A stretch of DNA of 23,329 nucleotides, from positions 1 through 23,329 of IMG/VR virus record IMGVR_UViG_3300050011_000035. One strand, 5' to 3'. The number at the start of each line of letters is the position of its first letter. The first letter of the stretch is position 1. Below the pieces are notes generated by a model. The model did no database searches and had not been told where the DNA came from. It was given only the letters and a program-made list of their open reading frames with translations. This DNA comes from a virus. Position numbers and translations under genes: made by a program. This document shows, in pieces, positions 1 to 7,891 of this stretch.

Positions 1-10
1 CGCGCTTACG

Positions 11-358
11 ATGCTTCTCACGCTGCCGGTGTTGGCCGCCGATCCCTGGACTGGGCCGCAGATCGCGCTGGAGGGGGTGTATCAGGCCGCGCTCTTGTGC
101 GACTGGAGGCAGACTTCGGACTTCCATAAGACGTGGAACCGTGCGTATCAAACCTACGAGAAAAATCCCATGCTCGGGCGTCATCCGCGACAGGCGACGA
201 TCAACGAAATGTGCGCTATGAGTTCGATAGGGCATGTCTTAATCTCCGAGGTGCTTCCTAGTGGGTGGAGAACGGCGTGGCAGGGAGTTTCGCTGGTGGT
301 TGAGGTTGATGTGGCGTTTCACAAACAAGTAGGGGTTGTATTCAGGTGTGGGATTTAG
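11..358 (+). CDS. Conserved phage protein of the NPxLGxHP type, possibly 5'-truncated by the window edge
   Basis: Encodes 115 residues from the ATG at 11. The frame is open to the window edge, so the true start may lie outside. The N-terminus is short and hydrophobic (MLLTLPVLAADPW). It is followed by DW.QT near residue 32, NPMLGRHPRQATIN near 52-65, a hydrophobic AMSSIGHVLISEVLP stretch, W....QGVSL.VEV, and a C-terminal segment ending VGVVFRCGI. This pattern fits a small family of uncharacterised, probably membrane-associated proteins known from phages and Proteobacteria. Its biochemical role is unknown. It is the only gene here on the plus strand. It runs head-on into the tail fibre gene, sharing four bases at the two stop codons. 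A place in a lysis or host-takeover block is possible, but nothing in the sequence proves it. Confidence 0.7.
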   Translation: MLLTLPVLAADPWTGPQIALEGVYQAALLCDWRQTSDFHKTWNRAYQTYEKNPMLGRHPRQATINEMCAMSSIGHVLISEVLPSGWRTAWQGVSLVVEVDVAFHKQVGVVFRCGI

Positions 359-2187
359 GCGAGCACGGTAATAAGGACATTGCCAATCGTCACGACAATC
401 CCAGAGTAATTATTGAAACCGCCCGTTATGTCAATTACCGACGGCGATGTAGTCTGAAATCCGGAGCTGAGTAAACCTGTCGTCGAGGATCCCAGGGCTG
501 CCCCAGTAGAAGCGCTATACGCGGTAAACGATATGGCGCCTTGCGCTTTGGCAGTTCCGCTCGCGCCCACTGCGATGCAGGTGACAGCGGCCTCCACCTT
601 CATTGAGTAGGAAGTAGATGCGACGAGGTTATTACCCATGCTTGCGGCGACGATGGGAGCGCCAACAACAATATATAGAGAGGGAGCTCCTATTCCTGTA
701 GAAGTGGTGAAGGAGCACCACATCTCAATTTTTATTGATTTCCCGACGACCCAGAAATTAGCCGGAAGGGTGAGGGTGTTTAAAAAATCTGCGGCCGGAA
801 GCCAATCGTAGGAGAACGTCCCAGCCGTTGTGCATGTGACACTATAGCCGCCGGGCGTTTTCATGGTTGCAAGGGTCCCGCTCTTGTAAACCTTCACCGG
901 GTTGCCGCTCGCCCCCTCTTCGGCGCACAGGGTCTGCTGGGTTGAGTCCATCCACACATCACCAAGCGCGGGGGATGCGTTGGCAAGCAGAGTCCAAGTC
1001 TGCTTGCCGAACCAGATGGTGTTAGTCGTGCCGGTAGGGACGGCCATGACTTCTAGCCCGCTAGCGCCGAGCAAAGCCATGTCAGAGCCAGATCCCGTCT
1101 TTCCGTATAAGCACATGCCGTTCGCTGAGTTATAGAACACAGACCCCGACGTTCCTGAAGTAGATGCTCCAGTTTGCAGCACAGGTGCGGTGACGGTGCC
1201 GTTGAAGATGGTATTTAGCGTACCGGTAGGCACGGACATAATTGTGGCGGAATTGGCGGGATTCAGCATTTCAAAATCGTAAGAGGAGCCGCCCTTGGCC
1301 CACACAACAAGTCCGGCTACGGCATCGTAGAATAAGCTGCCAGCAGCATTGCCAGCGCCAGTAACTTGTAGAGACATCGCAGCAACGTGGCTGGCAAAAT
1401 TGGCGTTCAGGGTGCCAGTTGGAACGGACATAACTAAAGAATTGCCTGGATTGAGCAGAGTCAGATCGTAGGAGCTTCCGGTGTCGCCACGTACAGACAT
1501 TCCATTAACGGAATTAAAGAACACAGATCCGGCAGGGCCTACGGTAGTAGCTCCGGTTATTAACGCAGGGGTAGTGACAGTGCCGCCGAAGTTTACATTC
1601 ACTGTGCCGGTGGGCACAGTCATAACGTTGTTTATAAGGTTGGCGCCTAGAATGGAGAAGTCGTACTGAGTTCCTGGCTTGCCTTGCAGAGTTAGGCCGT
1701 CGGCAGAATTGTAGTACATCGACCCGTTCAGCGCGTTGGCAAGGGCAACGGATCCCCCAGTACCTACCACCTGTCCGTACGTGTACTGCCATCCGGTCAT
1801 TGACGAGTTCGGGTTGGTGGAATTGCTTGCCGCAGTACTCATCACCGCTTGAGTACCGGTTCCAAGCATGAGCGTGGTGCCAATTGGGTATCCGCCAAGG
1901 TCAGTCGCCAGCGTGGAGTTGAATGGGAACATCTGCCCCGCGTTAACCCACGCCTGAAACAGGGTGATGTAGTACAGCGCGGCATTCATGTCGCCGCCGT
2001 TCGGCGCATAGCCTCCGGCAGACATGTTGTCTATCGGGAAACCGTCAGCCAGTGATGCGGAGGGCTGATTGGCCGGAGATGAAAGCACGTTGTTGGTGAT
2101 GGTGCCGAGTGTGTTCAGCAGACCTTGATTAGCGCCGCCACCAGAGCACCACGCTTGTGGAAGTAGCACAGGAAAAGTGAGGGACAT
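355..2187 (-). CDS. Tail fibre / receptor-binding protein with four internal repeats
   Basis: Encodes 610 residues. ATG at 2187 has AAGGAG five bases upstream, and the preceding gene's TAA lies inside that site. The N-terminal 105 residues carry the usual fibre attachment pattern: FPIDNMSAGGYAPNGGDMN, then ITLFQAWVNAGQMFPF and GGYPIGTTLM. Residues 155-395 are four degenerate repeats of about 64 residues, each opening with GS(M/V/L)(F/Y)(Y/F)(N/D) and holding a (V/M)xVPTGT(L/V/T)N motif. Residues 400-610 are Gly/Ser/Thr/Ala-rich and look like a beta-sandwich tip, with WVVGKSIKIEMWCSFTTSTG and a hydrophobic C-terminal strand. The protein probably trimerises and contacts the host surface. It is the last gene of the operon, a common site for a host-range determinant. 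No endosialidase or chaperone domain is visible. Confidence 0.85.
   Translation of the reverse strand: MSLTFPVLLPQAWCSGGGANQGLLNTLGTITNNVLSSPANQPSASLADGFPIDNMSAGGYAPNGGDMNAALYYITLFQAWVNAGQMFPFNSTLATDLGGYPIGTTLMLGTGTQAVMSTAASNSTNPNSSMTGWQYTYGQVVGTGGSVALANALNGSMYYNSADGLTLQGKPGTQYDFSILGANLINNVMTVPTGTVNVNFGGTVTTPALITGATTVGPAGSVFFNSVNGMSVRGDTGSSYDLTLLNPGNSLVMSVPTGTLNANFASHVAAMSLQVTGAGNAAGSLFYDAVAGLVVWAKGGSSYDFEMLNPANSATIMSVPTGTLNTIFNGTVTAPVLQTGASTSGTSGSVFYNSANGMCLYGKTGSGSDMALLGASGLEVMAVPTGTTNTIWFGKQTWTLLANASPALGDVWMDSTQQTLCAEEGASGNPVKVYKSGTLATMKTPGGYSVTCTTAGTFSYDWLPAADFLNTLTLPANFWVVGKSIKIEMWCSFTTSTGIGAPSLYIVVGAPIVAASMGNNLVASTSYSMKVEAAVTCIAVGASGTAKAQGAISFTAYSASTGAALGSSTTGLLSSGFQTTSPSVIDITGGFNNYSGIVVTIGNVLITVLA
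1003..1725 (-). repeat. Four tandem ~64-residue repeats within the tail fibre gene
   Basis: Units begin at protein residues 155 (GSMYYNSADG), 220 (GSVFFNSVNG), 283 (GSLFYDAVAG) and 348 (GSVFYNSANG). Each contains a (Y/S)D...L motif followed by VPTGT. In the DNA the VPTGT segments remain similar but not identical, so the duplications are old. They probably form repeated beta-strand units of the fibre shaft. Confidence 0.8.
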
Positions 2188-2196
2188 GGCAGCTCC

Positions 2197-3066
2197 TTAG
2201 TAGACGACAGGGTACTGTACACCGCCGACGTAGATGTAGTTCATAACTCCGGTGGGTCTCGGCAAGGTTTTCGTGTTTATCAGAATCGCAAGGTTGGTTT
2301 GCGTCAGGGCGGTAAAATTCATCTGCATCTTCATACCGCCTAGGTCCTGGGTGTACACCACTCCGGCACCGAAAAGGTTCTGCAGCAACTGATTGAGAAC
2401 CTGGGCTGAGCACACTGAGATATTTGCCAATGCCTTTACCAGAATCAACGGCAGAAACTGCGCGTCGGAAAGACGATACACAGAGGTAAGTGCCGAGCCA
2501 TTGAAGAATGGCGAAGATCCAGCGGGACCAAAGGGAGTCCCTATGCCTGACTCACGGAAATTGAACCAGTTAGGCGCGGTAGGGTTATTGAAATACCGGG
2601 TGACACCCACGATCCTCCCCCACACGTCCAGTCCATATCCTTGTGCAGCCATCACATTCCAGATCTGCGAGTAAAAATTAAACAAGATGGCCAAAGGATC
2701 AATGTACGCATTCATGTTGTTGATGAGCTGTAGCAAAATTGGTGAGTTGGCGTACTGAGCTATAATCGTCTGCTCGCAGTTAAGCGTCCAAGGCGTGGCC
2801 AGTAGTGTGGAGCTAGCTAAGGTGATGTTGGCAGGGATGAGTTGAGGTACTGGGAACCCGCTGACTTGGGTGTACGTGCTCAACGTGTACACGCCCGCTT
2901 CTCCGTTAGAAGGCCCCGCGCTGATCACCACATTTGCCGGGATGCCGGTGCCTGCGATCAGGCCGTTCAACACAATCGGTCCGTTTACAACCTCCGTCAC
3001 CGTCATCGTGCTTCCGCTGATAGACGCGGTGACGGTGATGTACGGGTAAGCTTGGTTGATGATCAT
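2197..3066 (-). CDS. DUF2612-type baseplate/tail protein with an N-terminal inserted module
   Basis: Encodes 289 residues. The start ATG overlaps the preceding stop as ATGA. From about residue 95 it matches the DUF2612 pattern: CEQTIIAQYANSPILLQLIN, YIDP, FYSQIWNVMAAQGYGLDVWG, RIVGVTRYF, FFNG and YRLSDAQFLPLILVKALANI, with a C-terminus near RPTGVMNYIYV. Proteins of this group sit at the baseplate periphery between the J-like wedge protein and the fibre, as here, and may act as the adaptor for the fibre. Residues 11-70 (GSTMTVTEVVNGPIVLNG, then GVYTLSTYTQV) are a beta-rich module also found in other virion genes of this window. It appears to have been added near the start of the canonical domain. 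Confidence 0.85.
   Translation of the reverse strand: MIINQAYPYITVTASISGSTMTVTEVVNGPIVLNGLIAGTGIPANVVISAGPSNGEAGVYTLSTYTQVSGFPVPQLIPANITLASSTLLATPWTLNCEQTIIAQYANSPILLQLINNMNAYIDPLAILFNFYSQIWNVMAAQGYGLDVWGRIVGVTRYFNNPTAPNWFNFRESGIGTPFGPAGSSPFFNGSALTSVYRLSDAQFLPLILVKALANISVCSAQVLNQLLQNLFGAGVVYTQDLGGMKMQMNFTALTQTNLAILINTKTLPRPTGVMNYIYVGGVQYPVVY
2857..3036 (-). other. Inserted beta-module copy 1 (in the DUF2612 protein)
   Basis: Residues 11-70 of the DUF2612 protein. Hallmarks are S(G)STMTVTEVVNG, then GTGIPANVVIS, then GVYTLS. This is the shared pattern xMTVxxVxxGxLxxGQxLxGxGIxxxxxIxxxGtxxGtxT(I/L)S. The boundaries are estimates. Confidence 0.6.
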
Positions 3067-4595
3067 GCGAGCACCAGAGTGATAGTCCCCATCACGGGAA
3101 TCTGATTGATGTTCACCGGAACCTGCGAGAGCGTGGGCGATCCGGTGCCGATCAGCACGCTGACGATCGACGCCCCTGGAATCACCTGGGCGATGGTTGT
3201 GTAGAACCGTGATGCGTAGACGGTGACGCCAATCTGGCTCACCGGTGCGTAACCATCATTACCGCTAAAGGCCGTCTGCAATCCAGTCGATGACTGAAGA
3301 AGAGCAAGAGCGTTACTCGGTGGATTGGAGGCGGATGCGAGAGTCACCTGAATGTTGATTGAGAGAGTCACCGGAACGGTGAAGGTGACGTTGTAAGACG
3401 GTTGTGAACTGGCGTAAGTCTGGTCATAGACCACACTAGTTGAACCCGACCACATGGTGGTTCCACCAGCGATGTTACCGCCAGAAGGAATCCCGCTGAG
3501 GACCCAAGCGGTGCCTGACCCACTAGCAATGGTAATCTGCGCCCCGGCAGATGTGACGTAGGGAATACCGGCGTTGGTCTGCAACGTCTGGCCTATTGCC
3601 AGTGTGCCACTCGTCACTGAACTCACGGTGAGGGAAGTTCCTAAGGTGCTACCAACAAAGATCGCGCTAGGGGCATAGGTGCAACCAAGTGACTTCTTGG
3701 TCCAGACGGCGGTGGCCACGCCGATGGGGACCGCATTGGATGACGAACTACTCCAGCCACTCTGCTGATAACCATAGGCAGCAACGTAGACGGAGTTAGG
3801 CGGAAGTGTGATTCCACCTACGACGTTGGACACCGACAGCGGGTTGTCGACGACGTAAACAGAAGACGGGTAGGATAGTGGCGTAAGCGAGAGGATGGCG
3901 GCCTTGATCGCCTGGCTGGTATTACTGGCGTTGGCCGCGACCGAGTTTTGACGCCTGATCTCGAAGGCCTGGGCATTCTCGATCGGTGACCCTAAGGTGT
4001 ATTGGGTTGTGCCCGAGATGAGATCCCAACCTGGGATCGTCTGATAGATGGTTAACGGTCCAACATAGGCAATCGAGCCAGTCACCACGTTGATGAATAC
4101 CGCCGATGTCGAACCACCGGAACCGATCGTTACTGCGCCACCAGCGACGATAGCACCGAGGGCGTTAGTGGTAGCCAACGCTACTGAGTACAGGTTTCCA
4201 GCAGCATCCTGCGCCACGGCAGTTCCAAGCGGCAGTGAAGTGCCAGATAGACCAACTACAGTTCCGGTGACAAGTGTCGAAGTCGCAGGGTTCCGAGTCA
4301 TGAAGTAGATGTTACCGATGGCATCTTGCATGGTTCCCTGAGCATACTGGGGATCGGTCTGCGTGGTAAAGTATAGGAACTGGTTGTAGCAGTCAGCGAT
4401 CTGAGCCGCGATGGACGATGCTAACTGTCCTTGCGGAGTAGACAGACTGGCTGTGTTGGAGATCGAGAGGTTGAGCTGCCCACCAAAAGCCGCCTGAAGA
4501 TCGAGGATGACGCCAGCCAGAATCGCTGACTCAGACGGGATGACGTAGCCGGTGGATCCAAGAGTGGGAACGGGGACGTTTGTTCCTGATGGCAT
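3063..4595 (-). CDS. Baseplate J-like wedge protein (gp47/J family)
   Basis: Encodes 510 residues from ATG at 4595, preceded by AGAGGTGAAG, and the upstream TAA sits just before it. J-family features in order are: IPSESAILAGVILDLQAAFG near 19-38; LSTPQGQLASSIAAQIADCY at 51-70; YAQGTMQDAIGNIYFMTRNP at 84-103; a beta-prism-like region with GTSLPLGTAVAQDAAGNLY; an LGSPIENAQAFEIRR segment at 201-215; and NSVYVAAYG near 267-275. This is the wedge protein that links the gp25-like wedge to the peripheral baseplate. Residues 310-383 are an inserted beta-module between KKSLGCTYAP and STSVVYDQTY. That point is a short loop of the C-terminal domain in ordinary family members. The gene ends in an ATGA overlap with the DUF2612 gene. 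Confidence 0.9.
   Translation of the reverse strand: MPSGTNVPVPTLGSTGYVIPSESAILAGVILDLQAAFGGQLNLSISNTASLSTPQGQLASSIAAQIADCYNQFLYFTTQTDPQYAQGTMQDAIGNIYFMTRNPATSTLVTGTVVGLSGTSLPLGTAVAQDAAGNLYSVALATTNALGAIVAGGAVTIGSGGSTSAVFINVVTGSIAYVGPLTIYQTIPGWDLISGTTQYTLGSPIENAQAFEIRRQNSVAANASNTSQAIKAAILSLTPLSYPSSVYVVDNPLSVSNVVGGITLPPNSVYVAAYGYQQSGWSSSSSNAVPIGVATAVWTKKSLGCTYAPSAIFVGSTLGTSLTVSSVTSGTLAIGQTLQTNAGIPYVTSAGAQITIASGSGTAWVLSGIPSGGNIAGGTTMWSGSTSVVYDQTYASSQPSYNVTFTVPVTLSINIQVTLASASNPPSNALALLQSSTGLQTAFSGNDGYAPVSQIGVTVYASRFYTTIAQVIPGASIVSVLIGTGSPTLSQVPVNINQIPVMGTITLVLA
3447..3668 (-). other. Inserted beta-module copy 2 (in the baseplate J-like protein)
   Basis: Residues about 310-383: SLTVSSVTSGTLAIGQTLQT, then GIPYVTSAGAQITIASGSGT, then WVLSGIPSGGN. 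The module follows the shared T.SG.LAIGQ.L pattern. Flanking residues on both sides match the uninterrupted J family. Confidence 0.65.
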
Positions 4596-4605
4596 GCTTC
4601 ACCTC

Positions 4606-6177
4606 TTAGAAGTTAACGCCGAGTGCTTGCCCGGTGGAATCAAGAATGTTGATGTAACCACTTACTTGACGATTTAGAAAAGTCGTGATGGTCGCCTTCG
4701 CCTTAACCACACCAGGGACGGAGAGTGCCGCTGATTCGAGCAACGGGGTGATCACCGAAGGTGCGTAAGGCTGCCCCATTACTTCAGTGAGATAAGGGAG
4801 GCCGAGCGTAACGTCGTAGTAGAGTTCACCGAAAAATAGCTGAATAGCGCTGGCAACATCCTGCGCGATCTGGGAGGGGCCGGACACGCTGGCGATATTT
4901 CCGTTGCCATCAAGGCCCAAATCCCATGCAGAGCCAGGGCTGTAGAGTGGCACCTGGACCGGCCCTAGATATGTTCCGTTCCCGCTCCAGGTGAGGGCCG
5001 CTCCGGGAAGCGGGGCCACGGCCAGTGTCACCGTGTTCCCGGTGAGGGTGTAGTCGGTGATGCTCACGGGGGTGCTGGTGGTGGGGATGTAGGAGGTTGG
5101 GACAGACCCGGGCTCGACTTGTCCAAAGGCAACGTCCACCTGATCGCCGGATGTTGCCAACTCCACGCCCCAATACGCTACGTTATAAGTGGAATTACTC
5201 AGCCCGGAATTAGAAAACTGTTGCCACGAGGTGGTTAAGGTTACTGGGACCGAAACGGCGGTGCTTACGTTTAATATAGAAATTTGCCCACTCCCGGTCC
5301 TGCGGCGCAACCACATGGATGTAGTGGCCGGGTAACCTCCGGTCATGTAGCCGTATGCTATAACCTCCGCACCGGCGGCTGTCGCCGTAAGCGTCCACGC
5401 CTGGTTTGTTCCAGCCGGATCAGATACGCCTGATGTGGCGGTCATGTTTGTCAAAGGACCGTTGTTTTGCGGGAGATAGTTATACGATCCGATGAGATAA
5501 TTAGTTCTGCTAGTTGAATAAAGAAGTTGGTTCCCCTGCCAGTCGTTGCGATAAAGTGCGGGCGCGCCGTTTGGAACCACCGCCACACCGCTGGTGGTGA
5601 CGGTCACCGGCGCATTGGTTGTGGGGATGTAGGCTGTGGGGGTGACGCCCGGTTCAACCTGGGCAAATGCGATGTCGACCTGGTCGCCTATTGCATTGAG
5701 CACAACCGCGATATAGGCGTTTCCGGTGGATAGATCAGAGCAGGAGAACTGCTGCCAGATGCTAGTGACCGGGACCGTGATAGTCCTGATGTTTGGCGAC
5801 TGAATTTGCACGGGGCCAGATCCAGTCCTCCGCCGAATCCAGATGGAATCACAATAAATGCCAACGGGACACCAACAGTATTGGCAAATATAACTACCAC
5901 CAGACAATCCCGTGCATGTTAGCGTGGACGCAGTCATCCCGCCAGATGGGTCATGGACACCAGGTAAAACTGTGGCGTTATTTGTGCCCCAACCGCTGGC
6001 GAAATTTTGAGAGTATAGGACGTAATTCGTCCTGCTCGCTGGCATATCCGTCAGCGGGAACGTCACCGTGCTGCCGTCCCCGGCACCGAAACTAAGCGCA
6101 GATGCTGTGAACGGAAGCTGCTCCATAACTGGGATGGTTACGGTTTCACTGAAATTAGACAATGCCAAGGTGTTCAT
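4606..6177 (-). CDS. gp25/W-like baseplate wedge protein with two carbohydrate-binding-like domains
   Basis: Encodes 523 residues; the upstream spike gene's stop overlaps this ATG as ATGA. The C-terminal part (417-523: WDLGLDGNGNIASVSGP, IAQDVASAIQLFFGELYYD, GLPYLTEVMG, LLESAALSVPGVVKAKA) is the gp25/W-like wedge domain that joins the hub in contractile-tail baseplates. The N-terminal part differs. After GAGDGSTVTFPLTD come two homologous domains, residues 47-193 and 221-373. Each has SRTNY, DP.G, W(I/L)RRRTGSG, a W-Q-Q-F-S strand, GDQVD(I/V)AF.QVEPG and YIPTT at its end. This is the usual profile of carbohydrate-binding (CBM-like) domains in phage fibres. Between them lies ALYRNDWQGNQLLYST, a segment common in phage fibre proteins. 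The protein probably combines wedge assembly with surface sugar binding. Confidence 0.8.
   Translation of the reverse strand: MNTLALSNFSETVTIPVMEQLPFTASALSFGAGDGSTVTFPLTDMPASRTNYVLYSQNFASGWGTNNATVLPGVHDPSGGMTASTLTCTGLSGGSYICQYCWCPVGIYCDSIWIRRRTGSGPVQIQSPNIRTITVPVTSIWQQFSCSDLSTGNAYIAVVLNAIGDQVDIAFAQVEPGVTPTAYIPTTNAPVTVTTSGVAVVPNGAPALYRNDWQGNQLLYSTSRTNYLIGSYNYLPQNNGPLTNMTATSGVSDPAGTNQAWTLTATAAGAEVIAYGYMTGGYPATTSMWLRRRTGSGQISILNVSTAVSVPVTLTTSWQQFSNSGLSNSTYNVAYWGVELATSGDQVDVAFGQVEPGSVPTSYIPTTSTPVSITDYTLTGNTVTLAVAPLPGAALTWSGNGTYLGPVQVPLYSPGSAWDLGLDGNGNIASVSGPSQIAQDVASAIQLFFGELYYDVTLGLPYLTEVMGQPYAPSVITPLLESAALSVPGVVKAKATITTFLNRQVSGYINILDSTGQALGVNF
5059..6039 (-). repeat. Tandem duplication of a CBM-like domain inside the wedge gene
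   Basis: Two domains of about 150 residues, encoded at about 5599-6039 and 5059-5517, share the markers SRTNY, RRRTGSG, WQQFS, GDQVDxAFxQVEPG and YIPTT in the same order and spacing. They have diverged clearly outside these markers, so this is not a recent copy. Confidence 0.75.
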
Positions 6178-7016
6178 CCCACTGGCCCTCCGGTGGATCC
6201 GCCGCCAGGGGTGACGCCGGTATGTGTGTGCGACGTGAGTGTGTGTGTGCCAGATTTAACCTCTCCGGCGGCGGTGATGCTACTGTTGGCGGTGATCGGA
6301 ACGCTGACCGTGAGGCCGCCACTTCCACCGGCACCTGAGACTGTGCCTGAAACCTGTATACTGGCGTCTGCAAGAAGCAAACCCTTCACCTCTGCCTGCG
6401 CGTCACAGGTGACGTTGCCAGTCACCTCAGCGGTGCCATTGACCTTGAGGTTAGCATTGACGGTCAACAAGTCGCTGGTAAGCACCGCCGAGGTGCCGCC
6501 CAGAACCATCTGTATGACGGCGCCGGTGATCTGGACATAGTTTGTTGGGGCCAAGTTGCCGTTCCAGCCACCAATGTAGAGTCCGTCCGCATAGTCAAAC
6601 CGACGAGCGGAACTAGGAGGTGCACCCGAACTAGGGACGGCGGTCATGGCTGCGTTGCCATCGGCTATCCCCGCCTGTGCTGAACCGATGTCACGATCAG
6701 CGAAGACGCAGAACCCGAAGTCACCTATCACCGGATCTACGATCACCGCATTTGCCCCGCCCTGATAGCGGAAGTAGGGTAGGCCGTAGATAGTAGTGTG
6801 CGGCACGGTCTGATCCGCACCGGTTACCTGGTTCACCACTGGCAGAACATCTACCGTTCCAACCGGTCCCGTGCCGGTGTTGTAAACCGCCTGGACCTGG
6901 ACCAGCGTGGCAACGTTGACACCAGCCATGGCACGCTTGATGACGAACATCAACGAGTTGAATGGTGTGGACCCATCGGCTAGCTCTTGCTGTGGATAGA
7001 CAGGGGCGTCGGTCAT
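6174..7016 (-). CDS. Baseplate central spike protein (gpV-like)
   Basis: Encodes 280 residues. I chose ATG at 7016 (MTDAPVYPQQ) over the upstream ATG at 7064. It follows the hub gene's TGA by one base, and the longer form would overlap the hub coding frame. The first ~140 residues resemble the OB-fold part of gpV/gp45-like spikes: FVIKRAMAGVNVATLVQVQA, YGLPYFRYQGGANAVIVDP and GDFGFCVFADRDI. A run of short beta-strands follows, as in a trimeric beta-helix (LLTVNANLKVNGTAEVTGNV and similar). The end, THTLTSHTHTGVTPGGG, is the typical apex with an HxH motif (His263 and His265) that holds a metal ion in related spikes. It forms the membrane-piercing tip under the hub. Confidence 0.88.
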   Translation of the reverse strand: MTDAPVYPQQELADGSTPFNSLMFVIKRAMAGVNVATLVQVQAVYNTGTGPVGTVDVLPVVNQVTGADQTVPHTTIYGLPYFRYQGGANAVIVDPVIGDFGFCVFADRDIGSAQAGIADGNAAMTAVPSSGAPPSSARRFDYADGLYIGGWNGNLAPTNYVQITGAVIQMVLGGTSAVLTSDLLTVNANLKVNGTAEVTGNVTCDAQAEVKGLLLADASIQVSGTVSGAGGSGGLTVSVPITANSSITAAGEVKSGTHTLTSHTHTGVTPGGGSTGGPVG

Positions 7017-7017
7017 G

Positions 7018-7887
7018 TCAGCTCCCGGTCCAAGAGGCTTCAACCTGTGAGATCCACTTGCCACCTGGGACTAAGCTCTCCAGGTGATGCTTTAAGTGGT
7101 TGATTCGCCATGTGCCGCAGCAGACTTGGATGGACGATTGGACGTTAACTAAACCACCAAGCTGCAGCCCGGAGTTATAGAGGCAGCTGAACTTGATACC
7201 CTTCTTATCGAAAGTCGGATACTCCATCAGACCAGTCTGAGGTGAGATCAACGGTGCCGTTCCAGGACGGGCTGAACCACGTGGGGCGATGAAAAGTGTT
7301 CCGTTGTCGATGCCGAACTCAATGTTGGCAGCCGTGGCGACCGACTGAGCCTGCTGCATCGCGGTGCCAGAGAGATAGGGGTTGCGAAGCTGAGCCGTAA
7401 CGCCTGCGTCCTGAAAAGCGTAACCCATCTGATCAGCTAGTGACTGCATTATCGAATGAACGGAGACGCCGCCCTTGTAGCTTTTGGGGGCGACGGGGGC
7501 GATGGCGGGGTAGAACCCAGCGATAGCCTCCAAGCTAAAGTAGGTATTAGGTTCTGAGTGGAAGTTGGCAAAAGCTTCTGAAACATCGCCTTGAAATACC
7601 GTCCCCATGCCACTGATGTCACCAGCCAGCACCTGGACTAGGTTGTGGTGCACTGCCAACGGCTTGTTCGCCTGTGAGGGCAGTGTGGTCAGGGCACTCA
7701 TATCATCAGCAAGCATGCCGTAGATCTTCAGCTTGCAGGTGCTCTTGGAGGGACTACCGCCCTTATCGGTTTCGCATGACACTCGCAGCTCAGAGATTAT
7801 CTTGGTGTTGTTGACGCCGTCAAACGTTCCACTCTTGAGCGTCAGGTTGACGGTGATGAGTTTCTGGGTGAATGAGCCAGTCGTCAT
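7018..7887 (-). CDS. Baseplate hub protein (gp27/gpD-like)
   Basis: Encodes 289 residues from ATG at 7887 (MTTGSFTQKL), four bases after the preceding TGA. An ATG at 7941 in the same frame would overlap the plug gene and is less likely. Visible segments are ISELRVSCETDKGGSPSKST near 31-50, KLKIYGMLADDMSALTTLP, GTVFQGDVSEAFANFHSEPN and FSLEAIAGFYPAIAPVAPKS. The middle has GGVSVHSIMQSLADQMGYAF, and the end has YNSGLQLGGLVNVQSSI and WRINHLKHHLESLVPGGKW. This is the layout of hub proteins, where the trimer closes the tail tube and carries the spike. No lysozyme domain is fused to it. Its place between plug and spike supports the call. Confidence 0.82.
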   Translation of the reverse strand: MTTGSFTQKLITVNLTLKSGTFDGVNNTKIISELRVSCETDKGGSPSKSTCKLKIYGMLADDMSALTTLPSQANKPLAVHHNLVQVLAGDISGMGTVFQGDVSEAFANFHSEPNTYFSLEAIAGFYPAIAPVAPKSYKGGVSVHSIMQSLADQMGYAFQDAGVTAQLRNPYLSGTAMQQAQSVATAANIEFGIDNGTLFIAPRGSARPGTAPLISPQTGLMEYPTFDKKGIKFSCLYNSGLQLGGLVNVQSSIQVCCGTWRINHLKHHLESLVPGGKWISQVEASWTGS

Positions 7888-7891
7888 GATG

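Noticed and set aside
340-380. Bidirectional terminator between the two convergent genes
   Set aside because: The stops overlap and no GC-rich hairpin followed by a T run is visible there.
1003-1725. Repeats in the fibre gene as a possible CRISPR array
   Set aside because: Unit length is about 190 bases, repeats are divergent and protein-coding, with no short direct repeat and spacer layout.
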